A program made the translations under genes and the position numbers. Source: Flavobacterium tagetis (lineage in GTDB: Bacteria > Bacteroidota > Bacteroidia > Flavobacteriales > Flavobacteriaceae). From it: 64,000 nt of DNA. This document shows, piece after piece, positions 1 to 8,450 of this stretch. The notes beneath the pieces are model-generated. The model had not been told where the DNA came from. It saw only the letters and a program-made list of their open reading frames with translations, and searched no databases. Each line of letters opens with the position of its first letter. Position 1 is the stretch's first letter. The DNA lies in the NCBI RefSeq assembly GCF_016735615.1, contig NZ_JAERSF010000001.1, positions 806,001 through 870,000 on the forward strand, in the 5' to 3' direction.

Positions 1-2
1 CA

Positions 3-1355
3 ATTGTAGAACTTTCATTGCCATATTACAACAATTTTTTAAACAAAACACTGACTATGAATGGCAGTGAATTCTACCTGCAGCTCATTTTCATTTTTGG
101 ATTAGTTATCGTTCTTGCGGGTATTTTCCCTGCCATTTATATCTCAAATTTTGAAACTCTAAAAGTTTTAAAAGGTAATTTCTCTCGTAGCAAAGGAGGC
201 ATTTGGATTCGGAATTCGATGCTTATTTTTCAGTTCGGAATTGCGGCTTTCTTTATCATTGGAGCGCTAATTGTCAATTCTCAAGTAAAATATATGATGG
301 AGAAAGATTTAGGCTTTAGTGGTGATCAGGTCATTTCTATTCCTTATAATACCGTGGACAGACTCAAAAGAACTGATGATTATTTAGTTTCAAAACAAGA
401 AATTAAAAAAATACCGGGAGTTGTTGATGTTACTACATTTGCTGGAGCTTTTGGAGGCAATTCAGGTTCAAGTTCAGGATTTAAGCACAATGGGATTTTT
501 GTACAGCCAAAAAACATTGAAATGGATTTTGGTTTCCTAGATATGATGAAAATAAAAATAGTTAAAGGCCGCGATTTATCTCCTCAATACGCTTCAGATA
601 CTATAAGCGGCATGCTTATGAATGAAACATTGGTTAAAATGTTAAACCTGAAAGATCCAATTAATACCGTTATAACTTCGGGATGGAGCATCAACAATGG
701 AGACAATTTAAAGTTTAAAATTGTTGGAGTTGTAAAAGATTTCAATTTAACCGGATTACAAAATGAAGTTCCTCCAATGGTTTTTATAAATCTTAAAACT
801 TTAAAATGGAATAACTTTAGTAATGTTCTTGTCAAGGTTTCGCCAAATAATTTAACAGAAACGTTAGATAAATTGAAATTATATTGGGAGAAGAATGTAA
901 ACCCAGACTATCCATTTGACTACGAATTTGTTAACAAAGGATTTGCGAGAACTTATGCAGAGCAAGTGAAACAAAAAAACCTGTTTTTTATTCTAAATTT
1001 GGTTGTAATTATAATTGCTATCTTTGGATTGTTTGCTTTGGCATCATTTTCGATGGAGAGAAGATTGAAAGAAATCGCCATTAGAAAAACTTTAGGAGCT
1101 GAAACAGATATACTCCTAAAAGAATTATCGAAACAATATATTGTTTTCTGTTTTATAGGATTTGCAATCGGAATTGTTCCTGCTTATATATTATTACAGA
1201 AATGGCTTGAAGATTTCGCTTTTAGAATTGGAATATCGACCATTCCATTTGTAATTGCCCTGATTTCTCTTTTGATTTTAACTTTAATAATTGTTTTAAC
1301 AAAAGCATTTCAGGTTACTAGAATAGACGTTTTAAAATATCTAAAATACGAATAA
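3..1355 (+). CDS. FtsX/MacB-family ABC transporter permease, C-terminal part (cut by window start)
   Basis: The frame is open to the window edge, so the gene begins upstream; the TTG at 18 is not its real start. What remains is the second half of a MacB-type permease: a helix near residues 20-45, another near 66-88, an extracytoplasmic domain of about 230 residues, and the closing FtsX domain with three helices after residue 325. The cytoplasmic segment ERRLKEIAIRKTLGAE is the conserved FtsX coupling region. Such permeases work with an ABC ATPase to act on envelope substrates; the ATPase would lie upstream and the substrate cannot be told. It ends at a strong hairpin terminator. Family confident, role open. 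Confidence 0.88.
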   Translation: MVELSLPYYNNFLNKTLTMNGSEFYLQLIFIFGLVIVLAGIFPAIYISNFETLKVLKGNFSRSKGGIWIRNSMLIFQFGIAAFFIIGALIVNSQVKYMMEKDLGFSGDQVISIPYNTVDRLKRTDDYLVSKQEIKKIPGVVDVTTFAGAFGGNSGSSSGFKHNGIFVQPKNIEMDFGFLDMMKIKIVKGRDLSPQYASDTISGMLMNETLVKMLNLKDPINTVITSGWSINNGDNLKFKIVGVVKDFNLTGLQNEVPPMVFINLKTLKWNNFSNVLVKVSPNNLTETLDKLKLYWEKNVNPDYPFDYEFVNKGFARTYAEQVKQKNLFFILNLVVIIIAIFGLFALASFSMERRLKEIAIRKTLGAETDILLKELSKQYIVFCFIGFAIGIVPAYILLQKWLEDFAFRIGISTIPFVIALISLLILTLIIVLTKAFQVTRIDVLKYLKYE

Positions 1356-1380
1356 GCTTGTAGACCATTTTTTTTAAAGA

Positions 1381-1422
1381 AGCCCGACAGATTTCAGTAA
1401 AATCCGTCGGGCTTTTGTTTTT
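1381..1422 (+). terminator. Rho-independent terminator after the FtsX permease
   Basis: AGCCCGAC (1381-1388) pairs with GTCGGGCT (1406-1413), and GATT/AATC extends the stem inward. A T-rich tail follows on the plus strand. The tail overlaps the stop codon of the convergent L,D-transpeptidase gene, so the two genes are packed end to end. Confidence 0.85.
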
Positions 1423-3022
1423 AATCTTTCATGGTTACAGAATCATTGTAGATCAGCTTATCCAGACTTTGGTCACGATCGTATACATCTGGAAAAAAAT
1501 TAACTTCTCCATTATCCTGAACCCAGCATGTAAAATAACCTATATAAACAGGAATTTTACGTTTAAGCATACAAGTAGTTTCTTTTCCGCCATTCATAGC
1601 ACTTTCTATTTTATCCGCTGGCCAGTCTGGATCATCTTTTAAAATATGTAATGCAAGCTGTTTGGCTTCTTTCACATTTATACAGCCGTGGCTAAAAGTA
1701 CGTTTTTCAAATTCGAATAAACTTTTTGCAGGCGTGTCGTGCATATAAATATCGTTTGGATTCGGAAACATGAATTTTACTAATCCCAGAGAATTTTTAG
1801 GTCCTGGTTTTTGCCTTACTTTACCTCCGTTCCATTCCATATTATGTTCTTCTAAATAGTTTTTATCACTTGCAATCTGGAGTTTCAACTCGTTTTGAAT
1901 AATACTTGTCGGCACATACCAATACGGACTAAAAACGATTCGATCCATACTTCCGCTAAAGATTACCGTTTCGCTTAGCCTATTACCAACAAAAATGTCC
2001 GAAACTAGATCATACTTTCCATTCTTCACATAAAACAGTCTAAATGAAGGAATATTTACCATAACATACTCATCCGCTTTAGCCAATTTGGTCGGAATCC
2101 ATCTGCATCTTTCCATATTCAGCATAATGGTTCTAATTCTCTTGCTAATCGGCTCATTCATCTGATTGATAATATCTCTGGTGAGAGCATAATTTATTTT
2201 TAGGTTATATCTTTTTTTATAGTTTAAAACTCCTGCCATTAATTCTTCGTCATAAATATCACTTCCAGAATCTTGTTTTAAATCTCCAACTACAAACAGA
2301 CGGTTTCTAATTTGCTTTATCGCAATTGCAGTATCGTCTGGTCTTAAATCTTTAAAAGTAGCACTGTCAATCGCAATTTTCTGCCATAGATTATCGGTTT
2401 CTATTTTACGGTATTTTTTAAGCGCATCTTTCAATCTGTAGTATTGACTAAATAAAAGATTATCATCTTTATCCAATCGATCAGAATCAACCATTAAAGA
2501 ATCTAGAATATGAGTGTACGAAATAGATTTTGCAGGCAAATACCATCCTATTTTTTTCAGTGTAGCAGGATCAACTCCAGAATATACATTACTGGCATAG
2601 AATACATACATACTGGTTAGCAGTAATTCGGTATCAAGCTGCGATGGTTTGTTTGAAGAACTTTCGTTAAAAGCCTCATCAATTTGTTCTTTATAGGGCA
2701 TTTTTTCTTCAATTCCCTGATCTTTCAAAACATTTACTTTCTGATATAATAAAGATCCAAATTCGGTTATACTTTTATCATCATACCAAATAGATTTGTA
2801 CGCTTTGGCTTTATAAATCCCCTCAACATCTTTCTGATATTTTTTAAGCTTAGGATATTTTTTAAAAAAGGCATTAATCGAAGCCGCGTCAATGGTAATG
2901 ACTGCGACAGCTTTTCGATTTGTTACATCAGTCTTGCTTGTAGCATTGTTGGAAAATGAATTGAATGAAAATGCAAAAAAACTGACTGTAACAATAATTA
3001 AAGAAGAAGTAAAATTTCGCAT
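1421..3022 (-). CDS. L,D-transpeptidase (YcbB/LdtD-like, YkuD catalytic domain)
   Basis: Periplasmic enzyme expected to form 3-3 peptidoglycan cross-links or attach proteins to stem peptides. It starts with a hydrophobic signal sequence (residues 1-25). A long scaffold region typical of the YcbB group follows, then a YkuD domain in the C-terminal third. The catalytic motif SHGCINV is visible with the nucleophile at Cys447, preceded by the substrate-pocket segment IYMHDTPAKSLF. The 533-residue length fits the large YcbB class rather than the short ErfK class. It is a single-gene unit; a TATATTTG box about 125 bp upstream could be its promoter. Confidence 0.9.
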   Translation of the reverse strand: MRNFTSSLIIVTVSFFAFSFNSFSNNATSKTDVTNRKAVAVITIDAASINAFFKKYPKLKKYQKDVEGIYKAKAYKSIWYDDKSITEFGSLLYQKVNVLKDQGIEEKMPYKEQIDEAFNESSSNKPSQLDTELLLTSMYVFYASNVYSGVDPATLKKIGWYLPAKSISYTHILDSLMVDSDRLDKDDNLLFSQYYRLKDALKKYRKIETDNLWQKIAIDSATFKDLRPDDTAIAIKQIRNRLFVVGDLKQDSGSDIYDEELMAGVLNYKKRYNLKINYALTRDIINQMNEPISKRIRTIMLNMERCRWIPTKLAKADEYVMVNIPSFRLFYVKNGKYDLVSDIFVGNRLSETVIFSGSMDRIVFSPYWYVPTSIIQNELKLQIASDKNYLEEHNMEWNGGKVRQKPGPKNSLGLVKFMFPNPNDIYMHDTPAKSLFEFEKRTFSHGCINVKEAKQLALHILKDDPDWPADKIESAMNGGKETTCMLKRKIPVYIGYFTCWVQDNGEVNFFPDVYDRDQSLDKLIYNDSVTMKD

Positions 3023-3147
3023 ATTTTTAAAGTTTTAAATTGGTAGAAATAACTTTAAAAAAAATACCGAAAACCCAATAAATTACTCAAAAAAACCTTA
3101 GTTTTCACATATTTTTTTCATATCTGGCAATCATCGATTTGGGCTAT

Positions 3148-3155
3148 CAAATATA
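3148..3155 (-). promoter_or_regulatory. Candidate -7 box for the L,D-transpeptidase
   Basis: Minus-strand TATATTTG matches the Bacteroidota consensus TAnnTTTG. It would give a leader of roughly 120 nt before the start codon at 3022. No clear -33 TTG was found. Confidence 0.4.
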
Positions 3156-3328
3156 ACGAAGTTTTGTGAGAATTTTAATTTAATTAGAAGAAAACTTTTA
3201 TAAAAATCATTCCTAATAAACAGATTCTTAAATTCAGTTTTCTACAAAAAGTTATGTTGAATAATTTTGAATAATCTCAATATCAATAATTACAATTCAA
3301 AAACGCTTAATTTCCGAACTTAATCTGT

Positions 3329-3336
3329 TATCTTTG
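3329..3336 (+). promoter_or_regulatory. Candidate -7 box for mrp
   Basis: TATCTTTG followed by C is a perfect TAnnTTTG box about 70 nt upstream of the mrp start. Confidence 0.6.
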
Positions 3337-3407
3337 CACCCTAAAATCAGTTTAAATAAATATAATCTTATAAGACTGGTTGGAGAATAAAAAAATAGCC
3401 CATTACA

Positions 3408-4535
3408 ATGAAACTAGATAGAAAAGAAATTCTAAAAGCCTTAGAGACAATCACTATTGCTGGAGAAGGAAAAAATATGGTTGAAAGCGGTGCTGTAACC
3501 AATGTTATTACATTTGGAGATGAAGCTGTTGTAGACCTTGTATTGCATACACCTGCTATGCACATCAAAAAAAGAGCTGAAGATGATATTAAAAAAACCA
3601 TCCATGATTTAATATCGCCAGATGCGAAAGTAAAAGTAAACATTAAAGTAGAAGCTCCAGAAAAACCGGAAATTAAAGGCCGTGCAATTCCTGGAATCAA
3701 AAATATTATCGCAGTTGCTTCTGGTAAAGGAGGAGTAGGAAAATCTACTGTAACTGCAAACTTGGCTGTTACACTTGCCAAAATGGGCTTTAAAGTTGGT
3801 GTCTTGGATGCTGATATCTACGGTCCTTCGATGCCAATTATGTTTGACGTTGAGAATGAAAAACCAGTTTCTGTAACAGTTGACGGAAAATCAAAAATGA
3901 AACCAATTGAAAGCTACGAAATCAAAATGCTTTCAATCGGATTTTTTACAGCGCCAAGCCAAGCTGTAATCTGGAGAGGACCAATGGCTGCAAAAGCATT
4001 AAATCAAATGATTTTTGACGCAGATTGGGGAGAATTAGATTTCATGCTTCTTGACTTGCCTCCTGGAACTGGAGATATCCACCTTTCTATCATGCAGTCG
4101 CTTCCAATTACTGGAGCTGTTGTAGTAAGTACTCCGCAAGCAGTAGCACTTGCAGATGCTAAAAAAGGTGTGGCAATGTTTATGCAGGACAACATCAATG
4201 TTCCTGTTTTAGGAATTATTGAGAATATGGCTTACTTTACACCAGAAGAATTGCCAGAAAACAAATACTATATTTTTGGACAAGAAGGCGCTAAAAACCT
4301 TGCTAAGGATTTAGGTGTACCATTTTTAGGAGAAGTACCAATTGTACAATCTATTCGTGAAGCAGGAGATTACGGTCGTCCAGCAGCATTGCAAACTGGT
4401 TCTCCAATAGAAACTGTTTTTGAAGAAATTACTAGAAATGTTGTTCAAGAAACAGTAAACAGAAACGAAAGCCTACCTGCAACAGAAGCTATCAAGATTA
4501 CAACAATGGCTGGTTGCTCGGCAGTAAAAAAATAA
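3408..4535 (+). CDS. mrp: Mrp/NBP35-family Fe-S cluster carrier ATPase
   Basis: Cytosolic P-loop ATPase that carries or inserts iron-sulfur clusters. Residues 1-95 form the MIP18/DUF59-like domain. The deviant Walker A GKGGVGKST begins near residue 106, and the DADIYGPSMP segment is typical of Mrp. The usual CxxC cluster ligands after the ENM motif are absent: the sequence reads ENMAYFTPEELPENKYY, and the only nearby cysteine is in the C-terminal AGCS. I recall this form from other Bacteroidota Mrp proteins, so it is probably a lineage feature. The nfu gene follows 83 bp downstream and was probably cotranscribed. Confidence 0.93.
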   Translation: MKLDRKEILKALETITIAGEGKNMVESGAVTNVITFGDEAVVDLVLHTPAMHIKKRAEDDIKKTIHDLISPDAKVKVNIKVEAPEKPEIKGRAIPGIKNIIAVASGKGGVGKSTVTANLAVTLAKMGFKVGVLDADIYGPSMPIMFDVENEKPVSVTVDGKSKMKPIESYEIKMLSIGFFTAPSQAVIWRGPMAAKALNQMIFDADWGELDFMLLDLPPGTGDIHLSIMQSLPITGAVVVSTPQAVALADAKKGVAMFMQDNINVPVLGIIENMAYFTPEELPENKYYIFGQEGAKNLAKDLGVPFLGEVPIVQSIREAGDYGRPAALQTGSPIETVFEEITRNVVQETVNRNESLPATEAIKITTMAGCSAVKK

Positions 4536-4580
4536 TTAGATAATTGAGATCATGTGACAATTAGATCATTTTAAAGAATT

Positions 4581-4612
4581 TTCTAATTGACACATTTTCT
4601 AATTGACACATT
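4581..4612. repeat. Perfect 16-bp tandem duplication between mrp and nfu
   Basis: TTCTAATTGACACATT occurs at 4581-4596 and again, unchanged, at 4597-4612. A diverged relative (GTGACAATTAGATCA) lies just upstream. It sits immediately before the nfu start codon. Confidence 0.9.
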
Positions 4613-4618
4613 CATATT

Positions 4619-4858
4619 ATGACAACAGAAGAATTAACAAGCAATGTTTTATTGGCCTTAGACGAGATAAGACCATTCTTAAAATCTGACGGTGGAGATA
4701 TTTCATTAATTTCTATTGAAGATGACAAACATGTAAAAGTTCGTTTGGAAGGAGCTTGCATTAGCTGCAGCGTGAATCAAATGACACTAAAAGCAGGTGT
4801 TGAAACAACTATAAAAAAATATGCGCCACAAATTGAAACTGTGGTAAATGTGATGTAA
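4619..4858 (+). CDS. nfu: NifU C-terminal-domain (Nfu) Fe-S scaffold/carrier
   Basis: A 79-residue stand-alone Nfu domain. The cluster-binding motif CISC (Cys47, Cys50) lies in the conserved context EGACxSCxxxxxTLKxGVE. Such proteins dimerise and carry a 4Fe-4S cluster on the paired CxxC motifs. Placement right after mrp supports a shared role in Fe-S delivery; a ferredoxin is encoded 750 bp further on. The ATG at 4619 directly follows the tandem repeat. Confidence 0.93.
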   Translation: MTTEELTSNVLLALDEIRPFLKSDGGDISLISIEDDKHVKVRLEGACISCSVNQMTLKAGVETTIKKYAPQIETVVNVM

Positions 4859-5038
4859 CAAAAATCAGTATTTTTTTCAAAATTAAACCTTCAGAGTTTA
4901 ACAAGAATAATAAGTGATTTATCGTTTGATTAATAAAATGATAAAATAATAGCCAAAAAAAGATGTTTTTTGTCACATTCACAAAAAACAACGCAAAGAT
5001 TTAAGAGTTTCTGTTAAGGAATTGTTACATTTTTAACT

Positions 5039-5046
5039 TAAATTTG
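5039..5046 (+). promoter_or_regulatory. Candidate -7 box for the gene at 5072
   Basis: TAAATTTG fits TAnnTTTG. A TTG lies at 5022-5024, closer than the usual 19-nt spacing. The predicted transcript start leaves a short leader. Confidence 0.5.
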
Positions 5047-5071
5047 TCACATAACCCTAAATCATTAAACT

Positions 5072-5551
5072 ATGAGAAACTTTTACGCTCTTTTTTTATT
5101 ATTTTTCGTAAGCGCTGTAAATGCACAACAGGGCCAAACACTTTTTGCTGAAAAAGCTTGGGTAAATGAATCTGAAGAATGGTCAGATTTTCAATATTCG
5201 GGACAAATTATTTTTTCTACGAATGGAAAAACTGAAGAAGGCGCTTTACGAATTGGCAATTATGATTTTTTATATGACCTTTGCGAAGGAAAAGCAAAGT
5301 TCTCAAGTAAAACAACTTATAGTTCTGCCGATTTCTCGCATCCAAGAAAACTTAGTGCACAAACAGACAAACAAGGAATTTTAAATTCTACTTACGAAGG
5401 AACTTTAGTTTTCCAGTCTGATAAAGATTATTATTCTGTTATCTCCCTTGTAACAATATTAGAAAAAGGAGGCAATATTATTGGTGTTAAAATGCGCCTT
5501 AAAGAAGGCAATCGAAAAGAATATGCTTTTAGCTTAAAAGAAAAAAGTTAA
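5072..5551 (+). CDS. Secreted protein of unknown function
   Basis: A 159-residue protein with a clean signal peptide (residues 1-18, cleavage after VNA), so it is exported. The mature part alternates short beta-like strands (FQYSGQIIFSTNG, GALRIGNYDFLYD) and contains one cysteine in DLCEG. I do not recognise a family. It lies between nfu and a ferredoxin on the same strand but has its own promoter-like box, so a link to Fe-S metabolism is only positional. Confidence 0.8.
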   Translation: MRNFYALFLLFFVSAVNAQQGQTLFAEKAWVNESEEWSDFQYSGQIIFSTNGKTEEGALRIGNYDFLYDLCEGKAKFSSKTTYSSADFSHPRKLSAQTDKQGILNSTYEGTLVFQSDKDYYSVISLVTILEKGGNIIGVKMRLKEGNRKEYAFSLKEKS

Positions 5552-5609
5552 AATTAATAGAGAATTTGAACACGTTTTCAAATTCTACAATAAAATTCCC
5601 ATAATTAAA

Positions 5610-5927
5610 ATGGATGTATTAATAAAAATTAAAGATCGTGAGGGAGTTATACACGAGTTACAAGCTCCAACCGATATGGCAATGAATATAATGGAGTTAT
5701 GCAAAGCATACGAACTTCCTGTTGAAGGAACCTGTGGCGGAATGGCCATGTGTGCTTCTTGCCAGTGTTATGTTCTAAATGATGTTGCACTACCAGAAAT
5801 GGGTGATGATGAAGAAGCTATGCTTTCAGAAGCATTTTACGTGAAATCTAATAGCCGTTTAGGTTGTCAGATTCCAATTACTGAAGACTTAGAAGGTTTA
5901 GAACTGGAATTAGCTCCTGAATACTAA
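5610..5927 (+). CDS. 2Fe-2S ferredoxin (adrenodoxin type)
   Basis: A 105-residue electron carrier with the adrenodoxin/Isc-ferredoxin ligand pattern: Cys42, Cys48, Cys51 and Cys86 (C-x5-C-x2-C ... C) in GTCGGMAMCASCQC and RLGCQI. The family donates electrons for Fe-S assembly or to monooxygenases. It is close to mrp and nfu, which suggests the first role. It ends at a strong bidirectional hairpin. No fusion or missing ligand is seen. Confidence 0.93.
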   Translation: MDVLIKIKDREGVIHELQAPTDMAMNIMELCKAYELPVEGTCGGMAMCASCQCYVLNDVALPEMGDDEEAMLSEAFYVKSNSRLGCQIPITEDLEGLELELAPEY

Positions 5928-5933
5928 AAATAG

Positions 5934-5966
5934 AAAAAGCGAGAATAAAATGGTTCTCGCTTTTTT
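5934..5966. terminator. Bidirectional terminator, ferredoxin / 5974 gene
   Basis: AAAAAGCGAGAA (5934-5945) pairs with TTCTCGCTTTTT (5954-5965), with an 8-nt loop and long T tracts on both strands. It separates two convergent genes. Confidence 0.9.
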
Positions 5967-5973
5967 GTTTTTT

Positions 5974-6654
5974 TTAATACTTTTTTATCAAATCATCCAA
6001 AGAAAACTCCTTTAACAATTTGTCCAAATATTTACCTCTACTGCTCAATTCTCGCTGGTAAGGAGCAAACAAACTGGTCGATTTATTCAGTTCGTCATTC
6101 AGTTCTTTCAGGTAATTTTCTTCTTCTATTGTCTGCGATGACGACTTATTAGCGATAAAATCTAAAATTCGTTTGATAGCGATTTCTTTTTCGATAATAG
6201 CATTTTCGTCATTATTCAAAGTACAGATTCCGTAAACACCTTTACAGTAATAATTCCATTCTTCTTCTAAAGCATTTTCTACTTTTTCAGGATTTATTTC
6301 TCCATTTTCATCAAAAACATTTCCATACGCAAATGCTTTATTCTGATGATTGTTTAAATTCAAAAGCAACTTCTCTTTAAATTCCTTTTTCAATTCTTCA
6401 TAAGATTCCGTCCTATTCTTCTTAATCAGATCTACAATATTTTGAGCAAAGTATCTTAGGGATATCGTCAATGTATGCTGATCATTTAAAGGTGAACTAA
6501 TCGTTATTTCTGAATTAATTACATAAGAAGGTGACGGAATTAACTTTTTTTCAATAAGCTTATTTAATTCATCATCCGATAATCTTGTAAGTCTTTTGAC
6601 TTCTTCAAATTCCAGATAATTGTCTACGATATAAGCAAGATTTTCATCTCTCAT
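5974..6654 (-). CDS. Uncharacterised protein downstream of a SUKH protein (possibly DUF6058-like)
   Basis: A 226-residue, highly charged and probably cytosolic, mostly helical protein. It has no signal peptide and no membrane segment. The N-terminus (NYLEFEEVKRLTRLSDDELNKLIE) looks like a small helical recognition module; from memory it resembles DUF6058, but I cannot confirm that. Its ATG follows the stop of the upstream SUKH gene by a single base, so the pair is surely cotranscribed and probably translationally coupled. No catalytic motif stands out. Confidence 0.75.
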   Translation of the reverse strand: MRDENLAYIVDNYLEFEEVKRLTRLSDDELNKLIEKKLIPSPSYVINSEITISSPLNDQHTLTISLRYFAQNIVDLIKKNRTESYEELKKEFKEKLLLNLNNHQNKAFAYGNVFDENGEINPEKVENALEEEWNYYCKGVYGICTLNNDENAIIEKEIAIKRILDFIANKSSSQTIEEENYLKELNDELNKSTSLFAPYQRELSSRGKYLDKLLKEFSLDDLIKKY

Positions 6655-6655
6655 C

Positions 6656-7165
6656 TTAATTATTGTTTAAAAAAATTGATGGATCAAAAGGCTCAAATTC
6701 TCTTTCAGAAAAAGCTTCGGTCAAAACACCAGACGAACACAACCAAGTAATGGTTTCTTCCAACCTATTTCCTGCTTTATAAATCATTTCGCTATATCTT
6801 GGCAGAACATAATATTGATTGTTTAAGAGAATAATTTCATCACCATCGAAAGTATCTCCAACTCTAATAGAGTTTAGCACTTCTTCTTTAGTTAAAACTT
6901 CTTTTCCTTCATCCCAAAACCAATATTCAGTAATACGGTTTTTCCATTCTTCTAGAGTTAAAACAATAGTTTCAGGAAGATAAACCCTTACATAAGTTCC
7001 TCCAAGAATTCCGCTTCCGTATGTTTGAACATATTCTTTATAATCTTCATCAAAAGTTATATTGAGCGTCTTTTCGCAAGCCAATATATCTTCTTCATCA
7101 GCGGTAAAAAGATCTGTTTTATTGGTGTTGTAATTAGGAATTATTTTATAGTTATCGAAATTCAT
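6656..7165 (-). CDS. SMI1/KNR4 (SUKH)-family protein
   Basis: A 169-residue protein with the SUKH signature: an acidic helix (EEDILACEKTLNITFDEDYK), then a GSGIL turn and a strand-rich C-terminal half. SUKH proteins are best known as immunity proteins against polymorphic nuclease and deaminase toxins, but isolated members also occur. No toxin, Rhs or VgrG gene is in sight. It is the first gene of a two-gene unit with the 5974-6654 gene. Confidence 0.8.
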   Translation of the reverse strand: MNFDNYKIIPNYNTNKTDLFTADEEDILACEKTLNITFDEDYKEYVQTYGSGILGGTYVRVYLPETIVLTLEEWKNRITEYWFWDEGKEVLTKEEVLNSIRVGDTFDGDEIILLNNQYYVLPRYSEMIYKAGNRLEETITWLCSSGVLTEAFSEREFEPFDPSIFLNNN

Positions 7166-7219
7166 AAGGTTTAAATTTTAATCGCTAAGTTACTATTTAT
7201 TAAAACCATTTCTCACAAA

Positions 7220-7253
7220 AAAACCGTAATTACATTACTGTAATTACGGTTTT
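7220..7253 (-). terminator. Terminator after asd
   Basis: A perfect 14-bp stem: AAAACCGTAATTAC (7220-7233) with GTAATTACGGTTTT (7240-7253), loop of 6. The minus-strand tail is a run of T. Confidence 0.88.
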
Positions 7254-7284
7254 CTCTTTATAACAATTTTATTTAATCTCTCGA

Positions 7285-8274
7285 TTATACCAAACCTGCT
7301 TTAATTAAATATTCAGCAATTTGGATTGTGTTTGTCGCAGCTCCTTTTCTTAAGTTATCAGCAACAATCCACATGTTTAATGTATTTGGCTGGCTTTCAT
7401 CACGACGGATTCTTCCAACAAAAACATCATTTTTACCTTCTGCATATAATGGCATTGGATAAGTAAAGGTATCTAAATTATCTTGAACTACTACTCCATC
7501 AGTATTGTGTAAGATTTCGCGAACTTCATTTACATCAAAATCATTTGTAAACTCAACGTTTACAGCCTCACTGTGTCCTCCAACAACTGGAACACGAACA
7601 GCAGTTGCAGTAACTCTGATAGTGTTATCACCTAAGATTTTTTGAGTTTCGCGAACTAATTTCATTTCTTCTTTAGTGTATCCGTTTTCTTCAAAACTAT
7701 CGCAGTGTGGAATCGCATTTCTGTGAATTGGATATTTGTAAGCCATATCGCCTTGAACTCCAGCGTACTCGTTTTCTAATTGTTTCACCGCTTTTACACC
7801 AGTTCCTGTGATAGATTGGTATGTAGAAACAATGATTCTTTTAATGTTGTATTTTTTGTGCAAAGGCGCCAAAGTCATTACCATTTGAATAGTAGAACAG
7901 TTTGGGTTTGCAATAATTTTATCTTCTTTAGTTAAAACATCAGCATTGATTTCTGGAACTACCAATTTTTTAGTTGGATCCATTCTCCATGCAGAAGAGT
8001 TGTCGATAACAGTTGTTCCTGCAGCAGCAAATTTTGGAGCCCACTCTAATGAGGTATCTCCACCTGCAGAGAAAACAGCAATATCAGCTTTCATGTCAAC
8101 AGCTGTTTGTAATCCTACTACTTTATATTTGGTTCCTTTGTATTCAATTTCTTTTCCAACTGATCTTTCTGATGCAACAGGAATTAATTCTGTAACAGGA
8201 AAATTTCTTTCTGCTAATACTTTAAGCATTACTTCGCCTACCATTCCAGTAGCGCCTACAACTGCAATTCTCAT
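7285..8274 (-). CDS. asd: Aspartate-semialdehyde dehydrogenase
   Basis: NADPH-dependent conversion of aspartyl phosphate to aspartate semialdehyde, the branch point to lysine, diaminopimelate, threonine and methionine. The Rossmann motif GATGMVGEVM lies at residues 7-16. The active-site cysteine is Cys126 in NPNCSTIQ, and the GGHSEAVNVEF segment carries the catalytic histidine. At 329 residues it has the normal family length. It is a single-gene unit with its own -7 box (TACTTTTG) and a strong terminator. Confidence 0.96.
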   Translation of the reverse strand: MRIAVVGATGMVGEVMLKVLAERNFPVTELIPVASERSVGKEIEYKGTKYKVVGLQTAVDMKADIAVFSAGGDTSLEWAPKFAAAGTTVIDNSSAWRMDPTKKLVVPEINADVLTKEDKIIANPNCSTIQMVMTLAPLHKKYNIKRIIVSTYQSITGTGVKAVKQLENEYAGVQGDMAYKYPIHRNAIPHCDSFEENGYTKEEMKLVRETQKILGDNTIRVTATAVRVPVVGGHSEAVNVEFTNDFDVNEVREILHNTDGVVVQDNLDTFTYPMPLYAEGKNDVFVGRIRRDESQPNTLNMWIVADNLRKGAATNTIQIAEYLIKAGLV

Positions 8275-8315
8275 TTTTATATTTTTAAATAATCAATTAA
8301 TCTAATTTTGTAACG

Positions 8316-8323
8316 CAAAAGTA
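8316..8323 (-). promoter_or_regulatory. Candidate -7 box for asd
   Basis: Minus-strand TACTTTTG followed by C, 42 bp upstream of the start codon; an exact TAnnTTTG match. Confidence 0.55.
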
Positions 8324-8396
8324 AGTATAATAAAAGTCTCTGCAAGGCGATTCACAAAAAATAACAAATTGTTACAAAATAAACATTTTGTAAAAA

Positions 8397-8419
8397 AACC
8401 GCCTCTTTAAAAGGCGGTT
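8397..8419 (-). terminator. Terminator after mscL
   Basis: AACCGCCT (8397-8404) pairs with AGGCGGTT (8412-8419). On the minus strand the stem is followed by a T run, as expected for mscL. Confidence 0.85.
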
Positions 8420-8450
8420 AAATTAGACTTAGTGTAGCGGTATTATATTT

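Larger units (their letters stand above)
3023..3407. other. Divergent intergenic region, 385 bp
   Basis: AT-rich spacer between the divergent L,D-transpeptidase and mrp genes. Apart from the two candidate -7 boxes listed separately, I see no ORF, RNA gene or strong hairpin. Confidence 0.6.

Noticed and set aside
3368..3781. Minus-strand ORF of 137 codons over the mrp start
   Set aside because: Antisense to the conserved Mrp N-terminus and its promoter; no independent support.
4581..4612. Tandem 16-bp units as a CRISPR-like or VNTR array
   Set aside because: Only two units with no spacer; a simple tandem duplication.
5974..7165. Toxin-antitoxin or polymorphic-toxin locus
   Set aside because: A SUKH gene is present, but no toxin domain, secretion marker or repeat cassette; kept only as an immunity-like pair.
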